Below are positions 51,622 to 60,604 of a stretch of 64,000 bases of DNA, piece by piece. The stretch is from an uncultured Coriobacteriaceae bacterium. Lineage in GTDB: Bacteria; Actinomycetota; Coriobacteriia; Coriobacteriales; Coriobacteriaceae. The stretch spans positions 62,001-126,000 of the forward strand of contig CALULH010000001.1 of the NCBI GenBank assembly GCA_944321435.1. The letters run 5' to 3'. A program made the translations under genes and the position numbers. The notes under the pieces were generated by a model that was not told the DNA's origin, did not search any database, and saw nothing but the letters and a program-made list of their open reading frames with translations. Position 1 is the first letter of the stretch. The number at the start of each line of letters is the position of its first letter.

Positions 51622-52278
51622 ATGCGCGATATTCACTGCCATATTCTGCCGGGCGTTGACGATGGCGCTGCCGATCTCAACGAGAGCCTGGCAATGCTCG
51701 AGGCCGCTAAGGCCGCTGGCGTTACCAGCATTGTCTGTACGCCGCATTGCCGCGACCCGTATTTTGACTATGACAAAATGTGGGATGCCTTCGAGCTGCT
51801 CCGCGCCCATGCGGATGGGTTCCCCCTGCAGATGGGCTTTGAGGTCAACCACGCCAAGCTCATGGACCTGGGCATGGAGTGGGTTGACTATCTGCACTTT
51901 GACGGCACCAACGAGTTTCTGCTGGAGCTTTCCAGCCGCGCCACCAAGTACGACTTCGAGGAGTACGAGCGCACCATCTTTGACCTCCAGGGTATGGGGT
52001 ACGAGGTCATCATTGCGCACCCGGAGCGCTATAAGGCCATTCAAGAGGACATCTCCATTGCCAAGCGCCTCATGAAGATGGGCTGCAAGCTTCAAGCATC
52101 GGCTGACTTTGTCAAAGGCGGCCGGCTGGGCAAGGAGAAGAAGCCCGCCCAGAAAATGTTCGAGGAGAATATGTACTGCTACATCGCAAGCGATGCGCAT
52201 TACCCCGAGCATTACCAGCTACTGGCCGATGCTGTGAAGAAGTACCGTACACGCGGCGCGCACATGCGCGTTTCGTGA
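51622..52278 (+). CDS. CpsB/Wzb-type PHP-domain tyrosine phosphatase
   Basis: Manganese-dependent PHP phosphatase that dephosphorylates the BY-kinase. 218 residues. Seen: metal motif DIHCHILPGVDDG (3-15), CTPHCRDPYF near 39, IAHPERY near 136, and SDAHYPEHY near 193. ATG 51622 follows AGAGGAGGAG; a GTG 21 nt upstream is possible but less well placed. Last gene before the locus leader. Confidence 0.93.
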   Translation: MRDIHCHILPGVDDGAADLNESLAMLEAAKAAGVTSIVCTPHCRDPYFDYDKMWDAFELLRAHADGFPLQMGFEVNHAKLMDLGMEWVDYLHFDGTNEFLLELSSRATKYDFEEYERTIFDLQGMGYEVIIAHPERYKAIQEDISIAKRLMKMGCKLQASADFVKGGRLGKEKKPAQKMFEENMYCYIASDAHYPEHYQLLADAVKKYRTRGAHMRVS

Positions 52279-52774
52279 ATGGTGGTGTTGTCGTAACGAA
52301 TCCGCAAGCTTTTCCGTTTGGATGGCTTGGGTAAGGGAAGGGGTGCTATCCTTAAGAGATGAGCGCCCCTTCAGTAGGGTTCCAGTTTTTTGCGCTTGAC
52401 TTGAATCGAACGGTTCAGTTCAAGCGCAGAGAACTGTTGGGGTCGGGACAGATCTGTTGCGACGCGCAGTTTGATGCTGCGGTGCCCTAGGTGCCGCACA
52501 TACATATCTTGTAGGCAGTGGAATCGTCGCTGGGTGCGCGTTGCTTGTGGTCCTTCAAGAGAATGAATACGCCGTTCGTTTCTTCTTTTTTGCTGCCGGC
52601 AAATGAGAAGTGGCGAAGCTTGTTTGATTGCTCTTGCTACGGAGACAGATGTGCTTGGCGCTGTGTACTCCCAAGCACATCCGCGCTCTTTGGCATGGAT
52701 ATTCGTGACTCGATGTAGATAAGCTCTTCGCCTCCTCTCGCGCAGCGCGTTGCAAGAGGGGAGGTTGGCCGCTC
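52279..52774 (+). promoter_or_regulatory. Structured 496-nt leader of the loaP-capsule operon
   Basis: No gene is supported. A TGC-TATCCT extended -10 lies at 52344-52352. Hairpins: GAAGGGGTGC (52337-52346) / GCGCCCCTTC (52363-52372); TGCGCTTGACTTGAA (52391-52405) / TTCAGTTCAAGCGCA (52414-52428), just after TTTTTT (52386-52391); ATGTGCTTGG (52649-52658) / CCAAGCACAT (52671-52680); and CCTCCTCTC (52731-52739) against the loaP ribosome site GGGGAGG (52758-52764). Such leaders precede operons governed by specialised NusG paralogues; the functional element is not established. Confidence 0.6.
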
Positions 52775-53320
52775 ATGCTTCAAACCTACGTGGTGCAAGT
52801 GCTCACCGGGCGCGAAAAGCAGGTTAAGCATCTCATCGAAAAGATCGTTCACCGCGATCTGATAGAGGAGTGCTTCATACCCTACTTCAAGCTGAAGAAA
52901 CGCATGCAAGGGGAGTGGCAGCTCGTGGAAGAGCGGCTAACCCCTGGCTATCTTTACGTAACAACACGGGACATCGACAGCGTGCAGCAAGCGCTGTGGG
53001 GTGTCCCTTCTTTTACCAAATTGCTGGGAAACGACGGCGGATTCATTCCCTTGAGAAAAGACGAGATGCAATGGCTCGACAAGCTTACCGGTGCGGGGGA
53101 TCGAACGGTCGATATGAGCGAAGGCATCATCGAGGGCGACCAGATCCTCATAACCGCAGGTCCCCTGAAGGGCCTTGAAGCCCTGATTCGCAAAGTGGAT
53201 CGCCACAAGCGCCTTGCCTACATAGACATGCACATGTTTGGTCGAACAAAGACGATAAGGGTCGGTCTCGAAATTGTCAGCAAAAGAGATAAGCAAACAG
53301 TCGCTACGGGGTCAGGGTGA
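52775..53320 (+). CDS. loaP: LoaP-like NusG-paralogue transcription antiterminator
   Basis: Specialised NusG relative that keeps RNA polymerase reading long polysaccharide operons. 181 residues: NGN domain (about 3-105, YVVQVLTGREKQVKHLIEKI start; LTPGYLYVTTRDI near 57) and KOW domain (about 118-175, EGDQILITAGPLKGLEALIRKV). Located at the head of the capsule genes with a structured leader. ATG 52775 has GGGGAGG 10 nt upstream, possibly masked in a hairpin. Its 3' end overlaps the longest start of the next gene. The stop codon lies inside an 11-bp perfect hairpin. Confidence 0.9.
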   Translation: MLQTYVVQVLTGREKQVKHLIEKIVHRDLIEECFIPYFKLKKRMQGEWQLVEERLTPGYLYVTTRDIDSVQQALWGVPSFTKLLGNDGGFIPLRKDEMQWLDKLTGAGDRTVDMSEGIIEGDQILITAGPLKGLEALIRKVDRHKRLAYIDMHMFGRTKTIRVGLEIVSKRDKQTVATGSG

Positions 53321-54155
53321 CCCCGTAGGTGGTACGGGCGCTCCGAGCCCCGTCGTCCCGCCGGCGGAGAACAGACCTTCTCCCTCCGATACCTTGGATC
53401 TTACGGGGATTGGTGCCGTAGACGCTGCACTTTCCATGGGGATAACGACTGAGTCATCCGACTACGCCTTCGTGGAGCCCGGAAGCGAGCGGGGCCCGAG
53501 GGTGGTGGCAGCGGCTCCGGAGCCGCTTCTGGACAGGCATCTCTACCGCGCCGCCAAGCGCCTCTTCGACATCGCCTTCTCCGGGGCGGTGGTGGCGGTG
53601 GGCCTTATCCCGGGGGCGCTCCTGTGCCTCGCGATCCGCCTGGAGTCTCCGGGATGCCCCATCTACGTGCAGCAGCGGGTGGGCAGGATAACCAGGAGGG
53701 GGGAGGTGAGGACCTTCCCCATGCTCAAGTTCCGGAGCATGTACGCCGACGCCGACGAGCGCCTGGAGGAGCTCAGGGCCAAAAACGAGGCCGACGGGCC
53801 CCTCTTCAAGATAAAGGACGACCCCAGGGTGACGAGGATAGGCAAGTTCATACGCAAGCACTCCATAGACGAGTTCCCGCAGTTCCTGAACGTGCTCGCC
53901 GGCCAGCTCTCCGTGGTGGGCCCGAGACCGGCACTTCCCAGGGAGGTGCGCGAGTACGGCCCCCGCGCTATGAGGCGCCTCTCGGTCAAGCCCGGCCTCA
54001 CCTGCTACTGGCAGACCCGGGGCCGCTCCGACACCACCTTCGACGAGATGGTGGATCTCGACCTTCAGTACATAGCGGAGCGCGGGCCACTCACGGATCT
54101 AAGGTGCATCGCAGATACGGTTAAGGTAGTCATATCAGGGGACGGTGCGTGCTGA
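53274..54155 (+). CDS. Polyprenyl-phosphate sugar-1-phosphate transferase (WbaP/PglC-type priming enzyme)
   Basis: Starts the repeat unit by moving a sugar phosphate onto undecaprenyl phosphate. Up to 293 residues: a Pro/Ser-rich N-terminus, a membrane segment near 100-120 (KRLFDIAFSGAVVAVGLIPG), and the catalytic core with VQQRVG, FPMLKFRSM, IDEFPQFLNVLAGQL and SVVGPRP. The start is uncertain: TTG 53274 overlaps loaP by 47 nt, while TTG 53394 and ATG 53436 are alternatives; none has a good ribosome site. Codon use is unlike the housekeeping genes (many AGG and ATA codons), suggesting transfer. It ends TGATG, coupling to the next gene. Confidence 0.9.
   Translation: MSAKEISKQSLRGQGDPVGGTGAPSPVVPPAENRPSPSDTLDLTGIGAVDAALSMGITTESSDYAFVEPGSERGPRVVAAAPEPLLDRHLYRAAKRLFDIAFSGAVVAVGLIPGALLCLAIRLESPGCPIYVQQRVGRITRRGEVRTFPMLKFRSMYADADERLEELRAKNEADGPLFKIKDDPRVTRIGKFIRKHSIDEFPQFLNVLAGQLSVVGPRPALPREVREYGPRAMRRLSVKPGLTCYWQTRGRSDTTFDEMVDLDLQYIAERGPLTDLRCIADTVKVVISGDGAC
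53304..53328 (+). promoter_or_regulatory. Perfect 11-bp hairpin over the loaP stop codon
   Basis: CTACGGGGTCA (53304-53314), GGG loop, TGACCCCGTAG (53318-53328). The stop TGA (53318-53320) is the first triplet of the second arm. It has no T tract. It marks the exact boundary between host-like and foreign-looking sequence. Confidence 0.7.
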
Positions 54156-55315
54156 TGCAACATGTGTTCATTATTGGCTGCAAGGGCATTCCCGCAGCCT
54201 ATGGCGGCTTTGAGACGTTTGTTGAGAAACTGACCGAGTATCAGAAGTCTAAAACCCTTAAATATCACGTTGCCTGTGCGGTTGATGAGATGCCGTCTGA
54301 GCGTGAGTTTGAATATAACGGTGCCCATTGTTTCTGTATTCAATGGAAAAAGCTCGGCCCTGCGCGCGCTATTTTCTATGATGTCGAAGCTCTCAATTGG
54401 GCGATTGCTTACGTGCAGCGTAACAATATCGAACATCCGATCTTTTATGTGCTTGCATGCCGCATCGGGCCGTGGGCTGCTCATTTTGCAAAACGTATTC
54501 ATGCCCTTGGCGGGAAACTTTACGTGAATCCAGATGGCCACGAATGGTTGCGTGCTAAGTGGCCCTATCCAGTGCGCAAATACTGGAAGTTTTCCGAGCG
54601 TCTGATGGTTAAAAACGCTGATTTACTCATCTGTGATTCTCAAACCATTGAGCATTACATCCATGAGGAGTATGCGAAATACAGCCCGAGCACCACGTAC
54701 ATTGCTTATGGCGCTGATGTAGCTCGTTCCAAGCTTGCTGACGATGACTCTCAGTGGCTTGCTTGGCTAGTCGAACATGATCTTAAGCCTTTCGGTTACT
54801 ACCTGGTTGTAGGGCGGTTTGTTCCTGAGAACAACTATGAGACCATGATCCGTGAGTTCACGGCGTCTGACTCCAAGCGTGATTTTGCTTTGGTGACCAA
54901 GGTTGATGACAAGTTTTTGGCAGAGCTCGAAAAGCGCACGCATTTTAAAAGCGATCCGAGAATCAAGTTTGTTGGCACTGTCTACGATCAAGAGCTGTTA
55001 AAGAAGATACGCGAGAATGCCTACGCCTATCTCCATGGTCATGAGGTCGGTGGCACTAACCCAAGTTTGCTCGAGGCGCTTGCATCTACGCAGTTAAACC
55101 TGTTACTAGATGTTGGATTCAACCGTGAGGTTGCGGATGATGCGGCATTGTATTGGGCAAAGGATGATGGAGGATTGGCGTCTCTTATAAATAAGGCAGA
55201 TAAATTTGACACAAAGCAATTGGACGATGCGGATGAAGCGTCTACGCTTCGTATAATGTCCAATTTCTCTTGGTCCTATATTGTGCAGCAATACGAGAAA
55301 GTATTTGTAAAGTGA
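54155..55315 (+). CDS. GT4 glycosyltransferase with DUF1972 (rhamnosyltransferase-like, Cps2T type)
   Basis: Cytoplasmic glycosyltransferase adding a sugar to the lipid-linked unit. 386 residues. Seen: the DUF1972 start HVFIIGCKGIPAAYGGFETFVEKL (3-26 region), PDGHEWLRAKWPYPVRKYWKFSE-type region near 130, and the GT4 C-terminal donor site with VVGRFVPENNYE near 215 and GGTNPSLLEAL near 300. ATG 54155 overlaps the previous stop by one base. From here to about 60.6 kb the sequence is AT-richer with many A/T-ending codons, unlike the flanks. Confidence 0.88.
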   Translation: MQHVFIIGCKGIPAAYGGFETFVEKLTEYQKSKTLKYHVACAVDEMPSEREFEYNGAHCFCIQWKKLGPARAIFYDVEALNWAIAYVQRNNIEHPIFYVLACRIGPWAAHFAKRIHALGGKLYVNPDGHEWLRAKWPYPVRKYWKFSERLMVKNADLLICDSQTIEHYIHEEYAKYSPSTTYIAYGADVARSKLADDDSQWLAWLVEHDLKPFGYYLVVGRFVPENNYETMIREFTASDSKRDFALVTKVDDKFLAELEKRTHFKSDPRIKFVGTVYDQELLKKIRENAYAYLHGHEVGGTNPSLLEALASTQLNLLLDVGFNREVADDAALYWAKDDGGLASLINKADKFDTKQLDDADEASTLRIMSNFSWSYIVQQYEKVFVK

Positions 55316-56631
55316 ACATCTTGCATTACTCACTCGGACTTCCTCCATTTCGAACAGGTGGAATGACCAAATTTTGCGTTGACTTGATGGAGGCGCAGCT
55401 ACATAGAGGAGGCACCGTTTCTCTTCTTTGGCCGGGCCGCATAGTTGGCAGAAAAACCAGAATCAAAAAGCGCGCAACACAAAATAATATCAACTGCTAT
55501 GAGATCGTTAATCCATGTCCAGTTCCTTATGACGAAGGAATAACTGAGTTTGGTCCATTTTTGAACGATGGAGACATTGAGGTATATATACATTACCTAA
55601 GTCTTGTTAAGCCAGATATAATACATATACACACCTTCATTGGCTTACATGCATCCTTGGTTTATGCAGCTAAACAGTTGAATATTAGAACTATATATTC
55701 AACACATGATTTTTTCCCGATTTGTGCACGACTGACCATGTTTAGAGGCTCAAAGCCATGTAAAACAGTGGAAACCTGTAATGAATGCCCTGCGTGTAAT
55801 GCCGGTGCCCTGTCAATGACAAAGATGAAGATACTTCAATCGCCTCTATACGAACGGTATAAGGACGCCGTAATACTCAAGAAACTTCGTGCTAAACACA
55901 GAGATCAAGCGTTATCTGGAACGCCGGTTAAACTAGTGCATGTCACTACAGAGCCATCTGATTACTTGGCTCTTCGCAGTCACTACTCTAAAATATTACA
56001 TAATATATCATATATACACTTTAACAGTACGCTTACACAGTCGACATACGAGCAATACTTTGGAAAATTGCCGGGTGAAGTTATTCCAATCACTCATTCA
56101 GAAATATCGGACAACCGTAAGCGTCACAAATACAGAGAAGGAGAAGTTAATCTTTTATATATGGGTCAGGTCAGTGCATCTAAAGGTTTCTATCTACTGA
56201 AGGATGCTCTAGATAAGTTGAATTGTTATTCGATTCGCTTTAGACTTCATATATTTGTTAACTCACATGTTGATCTTCCCTATGCAATCAATCACGGACG
56301 TTATTCTTATGAGCAACTGTCGACTATTATGGAAAAAGCGGACGCTGTAATAGTGCCAAGCTTACTAAGTGAAACATTTGGATATACAGCCTTAGAGGCA
56401 ATGAGCTACGCAGTGCCAGTTATCTTAAGCAGTACGATCGGTGCAAAAGACATTGTTCCAAAAGGTGGTTGCATTCTTTTTGAAAGCGGTAACCTTAACT
56501 CATTGATCAATTCGCTCGATTCTTTATCTGCGGAGAAATTAAGCTCCATGAATAAAGTCCTATTGGATAATTTCCATGTTCCATTAATGCGTGATGAAGA
56601 AGAACAGATCCGCTTGCGCTGTTATCTTTAA
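55312..56631 (+). CDS. GT4-family glycosyltransferase
   Basis: Second glycosyltransferase of the unit, 439 residues. Seen: N-terminal LGLPPFRTGGMTKFCVDLMEAQ (acceptor half), HIHTFIGLHASLVYAA near 104, and the donor half with LLYMGQVSASKGFYLL near 283 and PSLLSETFGYTALEAMSYAVPVI near 357. A cysteine group CNECPACNAG near 157 is a common insertion in this branch. GTG 55312 overlaps the preceding stop by 4 nt (GTGA). Sugar specificity is unknown. AT-rich. Confidence 0.87.
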   Translation: MNILHYSLGLPPFRTGGMTKFCVDLMEAQLHRGGTVSLLWPGRIVGRKTRIKKRATQNNINCYEIVNPCPVPYDEGITEFGPFLNDGDIEVYIHYLSLVKPDIIHIHTFIGLHASLVYAAKQLNIRTIYSTHDFFPICARLTMFRGSKPCKTVETCNECPACNAGALSMTKMKILQSPLYERYKDAVILKKLRAKHRDQALSGTPVKLVHVTTEPSDYLALRSHYSKILHNISYIHFNSTLTQSTYEQYFGKLPGEVIPITHSEISDNRKRHKYREGEVNLLYMGQVSASKGFYLLKDALDKLNCYSIRFRLHIFVNSHVDLPYAINHGRYSYEQLSTIMEKADAVIVPSLLSETFGYTALEAMSYAVPVILSSTIGAKDIVPKGGCILFESGNLNSLINSLDSLSAEKLSSMNKVLLDNFHVPLMRDEEEQIRLRCYL

Positions 56632-56655
56632 TAGTAGTATGAAGGAGAACTAGTA

Positions 56656-57960
56656 ATGTTATTTTCCCCTTCGTTTGATTTTAGTTCAGATAATTCTTTG
56701 CAATCTGCATCCAACTCATTAAAGAAAATACATTTTGATGAGCTGATCTTTTTCGTTATTTTAGCGAAAGAGTTTCTTTTGGATTTTGCTGGATTATCTG
56801 GAATCTTAAATGCATTTCTATGCACGGCTATAGTTTTTATACTACTTAATCCGAGATGGAAAATCCCGGGGTTTATTTACTGTTTTGTCGCCGCATTGCC
56901 TTTTGTGCTATTTACAGTTCCGTTTATGGGGGGCAACATTGAAATTGCTGTCGTTAATTTATTGAGAATAGTGCAGGTAAGTTTATATGGCTTGTTTTTT
57001 GTTCATGAGGCAGTTGTTCATGATGATTTTTATAAATGGATTGTAAATAAGGCACGTCCTCTTTTTTCCACTATTCTATTAATCAACATATTAATCATGG
57101 CTATCCAATATAGTCGTCCAGGAACTCTTATTGCTGCTTCGGATGGCGTTGCGATATCTCGCGAGGATATGATTTCCGGACTGTTTGGTTATGGCTCAAC
57201 ACATGCTGTTGCGCTTTTTACTGTATTTGTTGTTTTGATAAATCTTGATGCGGCAAAACAGAAGAAACGCTGTTATTTAATCGCGATAGCGCTTGCATTC
57301 GCATCTCTATTTATCGCCACCCTTAATGACAACAAAGCGTTGTTCTTTTTTCTTCCGATTGGATTGTTTATCAGGTATTTAATCTACTATGTACATAATT
57401 ATAAAAAAACAACTATAAAGCTAACAATACTATTGCCAATATTATTTATAGTCATATATATACTGGTAATTAGCATCCCAAGCTTGTCTCAATTTATTGA
57501 TGAACATGTTGTGAGTTCCATCGATATAGCATTTCGTGCACTTGACAAAAACTCATATGTAAACGGCAGTGATGAGCGTTTTAAGATGATCGCACTTGTC
57601 TTTTCTCTTCCAGGTGCATGGGCTTTTGGAGATGGTATTGGAAAGGTTAATTTATATGAAGAAGGGTATAGGAATTTTAATCACTTCGGTTTAAGCGACT
57701 TCGGTTCCATCGCGATTTTATGCGGTCTGTGGATATTTACAGCACTTTGTTATTTTTATGCAAAGTGTTTTTCCTTCAATTCGCATGTAAATAAGCAACA
57801 TCATCAATGGCTGCTGACATTGATTTTGTTTGCCTTTTTTGTGCTGTCATCAGTTTATACACAGCCTTTTACACAAGTGAGAATTGCCATTCCAACATTT
57901 CTTGTTGCTATCGAGTTGGCGGTTTTTTGGAATACATGCTTAACACACAGTTCGGATTAG
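56656..57960 (+). CDS. Wzy-like O-antigen/capsule polymerase
   Basis: Polytopic membrane protein of 434 residues with about ten or more hydrophobic segments and a large polar loop (about 265-330) containing DKNSYVNGSDERFKM. Sequences of Wzy proteins are poorly conserved; the assignment rests on topology, on the SDERFKM-type loop seen in WaaL/Wzy proteins, and on location between glycosyltransferases and flippase. Ribosome site AAGGAG. AT-rich. Confidence 0.75.
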   Translation: MLFSPSFDFSSDNSLQSASNSLKKIHFDELIFFVILAKEFLLDFAGLSGILNAFLCTAIVFILLNPRWKIPGFIYCFVAALPFVLFTVPFMGGNIEIAVVNLLRIVQVSLYGLFFVHEAVVHDDFYKWIVNKARPLFSTILLINILIMAIQYSRPGTLIAASDGVAISREDMISGLFGYGSTHAVALFTVFVVLINLDAAKQKKRCYLIAIALAFASLFIATLNDNKALFFFLPIGLFIRYLIYYVHNYKKTTIKLTILLPILFIVIYILVISIPSLSQFIDEHVVSSIDIAFRALDKNSYVNGSDERFKMIALVFSLPGAWAFGDGIGKVNLYEEGYRNFNHFGLSDFGSIAILCGLWIFTALCYFYAKCFSFNSHVNKQHHQWLLTLILFAFFVLSSVYTQPFTQVRIAIPTFLVAIELAVFWNTCLTHSSD

Positions 57961-57982
57961 ATTCTGTGGGATGGGGGATGAA

Positions 57983-59059
57983 ATGAAAGCAGGGATCATA
58001 ACTCTGTATGGCAACTATAATTACGGAAATCGATTGCAAAATCAAGCAGTTTCTACTTTGTTGGCTCGCCGTGGAATATCAAGTACGACGTTGATTGTTC
58101 GTTATGGAAATTCAATTGTAAATAATATCTGGAAGTATAGAAATATTTGTCGTGAAAAAATTAATGTTACTCATTCAGGAGCAGAGAGAGCTAAGAACTT
58201 TAAAAAATACTCCGAGTCTCTTCCTCATGAGTATATTTTGAGTCAGCAGGATAGAGTGCGGGCTGCTGAAAAATATGACCTGATCGTTATTGGAAGCGAC
58301 CAGATATGGCATCCTGATATATATAGGCATTTTGGAGAGCAATTCGCTTCCTTTTTTCCCTCGAAGCGCGTTATGTGTCTTTCGCCAAGTTTTGGGGTTT
58401 CTCAATTGCCTGTTGATGTGCTTGATGAATACCGCATAGGGTTAGAGCGGTTACCTCGCTTGTCAGTAAGGGAAGAGGCTGGTTCGAAAATCATTAGAGA
58501 ACTTACTGGGAAAGATGCCAAGGTGCTATGTGACCCTACAATGGGTATCGATTCTGCGAAATGGCTTGATGTTTCCTCTAGAAATGCTTGCCCCAACTTC
58601 CGTTACGCCTTTGCCTACTTTCTAGGTGGGCTCAATGGCGAAGACGAGCATCACCTTCGCCAATGTTCAGAATCGCTTGGTTTGAAATATTTGAATGTTT
58701 TAGACAAGGGGAATACACAGCAATACTCCGCTGACCCCAACGCTTTCGTTGGGTTGATTGCTCAATCAAGCGTAGTGTTTACTGATTCATTTCATGCAAC
58801 GGTTTTTTCAATTCTATTGGGTCGTCCCGTTGTTATTTTCAGTAGGAGAGAAGGGGTTTCGACGTTCTCAAGATTGGAGACACTCGCTCAAAAGTTTGGT
58901 TTGGCAGGGCATATTCTTTCGTCACCTAGCAATTTGAATCCTTCTCTACTAGAACATTTGATGGATTCACACTCTTCTCGAACAGAGGAAGTGATTGCGG
59001 AAAATGCGCAATCCATAAATCGGTTTATAGACTCAGAGTTGGATAGAATTAATAGCTAG
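57983..59059 (+). CDS. Polysaccharide pyruvyl transferase family protein
   Basis: Probably adds a pyruvate ketal (from PEP) to a sugar of the repeat unit. 358 residues. Seen: GIITLYGNYNYGNRLQNQAV (4-23), VIGSDQIWHPDI near 96, and the C-terminal TDSFHATVFSILLGRPVVIF near 266, typical of the family (PF04230). ATG 57983 has a GGGGG just ahead; ATG 57971 is also in frame. Membership is clear, while the chemistry could be a different ketal or none. Confidence 0.9.
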   Translation: MKAGIITLYGNYNYGNRLQNQAVSTLLARRGISSTTLIVRYGNSIVNNIWKYRNICREKINVTHSGAERAKNFKKYSESLPHEYILSQQDRVRAAEKYDLIVIGSDQIWHPDIYRHFGEQFASFFPSKRVMCLSPSFGVSQLPVDVLDEYRIGLERLPRLSVREEAGSKIIRELTGKDAKVLCDPTMGIDSAKWLDVSSRNACPNFRYAFAYFLGGLNGEDEHHLRQCSESLGLKYLNVLDKGNTQQYSADPNAFVGLIAQSSVVFTDSFHATVFSILLGRPVVIFSRREGVSTFSRLETLAQKFGLAGHILSSPSNLNPSLLEHLMDSHSSRTEEVIAENAQSINRFIDSELDRINS

Positions 59060-59074
59060 TCGGTTAGGATTTAC

Positions 59075-60604
59075 ATGGTTTCTGAACGGCGCGCAGGCGC
59101 AGTACTTTCATATGTCTCGCTTGCTGTCAACGCAATAACTTCTTTTGTATATGTTCCAGTTCTTATTGGCGCGCTTACCCAATCTGAGTATGGTGTATAT
59201 CAGCTGATTGGATCAATCATTTCATATCTTTCAGTAATGGATATGGGACTTTCAACGACGTTGAATCGCTTCTATGTGCGGAGCGAGGCTCAAGGTGGCG
59301 GGATAAAAACAGAAAATCTTCTCGCTATGGCTGCTTTTGTTTATGGGGCCATTACCTTGTTTGCTCTTGCTGCATGCTGGGTGCTTAATTCTTGTCTGGA
59401 TTCGTTGCTTGGCGGTTCATTTACAAATGCCGAACTTGCTTTGGCACATCGGATGATGCTGCTTGTTGCAGTCAACTGTCTTATCGTTTTGCCAGGAAAC
59501 TGGTTTCTTGCGCTTATTAATGCTAATGAGCGGTTTGTATTTGCACGCTCACTTTCCTGCGTAAAATATTTGCTGCAGTGCGTATGTACAATTGTAATTA
59601 TGAGCTATGCACCTGGAGCTGAGGCGGCGCTTATTGTACAGGTGACCATAAATTTGATTGTTGTCGTTGGGTATGTACTGTACTGTAAAGGGAGGCTCCA
59701 CGTAAGGGCGCGTTTTCATAATTGGGATTGGGGACTCACCGCGTCGCTTTTCTCCTTTTCATTTTTTGTGCTGCTCAACATGGTGTTTGACCAGATCTTC
59801 TGGAAGACGGGGCAGTTTGTCTTAGGGGCGGTTGTTGGGGCAGGTGCTACTGCTGTTTACGGTGTAGCCTGTCAGCTTATTACATCCGGTTATATGCAGG
59901 TTGCCAGTGGGATCTCTGGAGTTTTTCTTCCCAAGCTGACGGCAATTGCTGCGAAGACTGATGAGATGTCTGAGATCAACGAAATATTCAACCGAGTGGG
60001 TCGCATCCAGGCAATTCTCGTTTGGGGCGTTCTTGCGGCGTTTACGGTGCTTGGTAGGGAGTTCGTATGGTTATGGGCCGGTCCAGATTATGGTGATGTT
60101 TACTTGGCAGATCTCGTTTTGATGATTGGCCTTTCGATTTCGCTTATACAGAACGTAGGAATTTCTGTTCTCCAGGCGAAGAACATGCAGGGATTTCGCT
60201 CTATTGTTTACATTGTGATTGCCGTGTTAGATCTCTTGGTTTCCATTCCAATGTCGGCTGCATTTGGGGTCGTTGGTTGTGCCGTAACTGCGGCTTTTTT
60301 TCTTCTTGTGGGCACAGGTCCTGTTATCAATTGGTACTACTGGAAGTGTGTTGGCATAGACATACCATCGTTCTTCATGCAAATTGCACCTTTGATAGCA
60401 CCTATCGTTGCTTCTGCACTAATCACTTTGTTGGTGGAGTTTTTCTTGCCATGGGGCTATAGCTGGGGACGGTTTCTTCTGCTTTGCGCAATTTTCTGTA
60501 TGTCTTATGCAATGTTGCTTTGGCGACTCGGCTTGAACGGTTACGAGAAAGGTCTTGTGCGCGGTCTGGTTGGAAAAATGAAAGAGGTTTCGAGTCATGA
60601 GTAA
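59075..60604 (+). CDS. Wzx-like polysaccharide flippase (MOP superfamily)
   Basis: Flips lipid-linked repeat units across the membrane. 509 residues with about 12-14 hydrophobic segments. Seen: N-terminal LAVNAITSFVYVPVLIGALTQSEYGVYQLIGSI-type region (17-48), MDMGLSTTLNRFYV near 57, and NRVGRIQAILVWG near 300. No ribosome site is obvious before ATG 59075. The final 8 nt overlap the next gene (CATGAGTAA). AT-rich like its neighbours. Confidence 0.88.
   Translation: MVSERRAGAVLSYVSLAVNAITSFVYVPVLIGALTQSEYGVYQLIGSIISYLSVMDMGLSTTLNRFYVRSEAQGGGIKTENLLAMAAFVYGAITLFALAACWVLNSCLDSLLGGSFTNAELALAHRMMLLVAVNCLIVLPGNWFLALINANERFVFARSLSCVKYLLQCVCTIVIMSYAPGAEAALIVQVTINLIVVVGYVLYCKGRLHVRARFHNWDWGLTASLFSFSFFVLLNMVFDQIFWKTGQFVLGAVVGAGATAVYGVACQLITSGYMQVASGISGVFLPKLTAIAAKTDEMSEINEIFNRVGRIQAILVWGVLAAFTVLGREFVWLWAGPDYGDVYLADLVLMIGLSISLIQNVGISVLQAKNMQGFRSIVYIVIAVLDLLVSIPMSAAFGVVGCAVTAAFFLLVGTGPVINWYYWKCVGIDIPSFFMQIAPLIAPIVASALITLLVEFFLPWGYSWGRFLLLCAIFCMSYAMLLWRLGLNGYEKGLVRGLVGKMKEVSSHE

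Noticed and set aside
52518-52718. 66-codon open frame in the loaP leader
   Set aside because: No ribosome site, Cys/Trp-rich composition, no conserved pattern; it overlaps leader hairpins.
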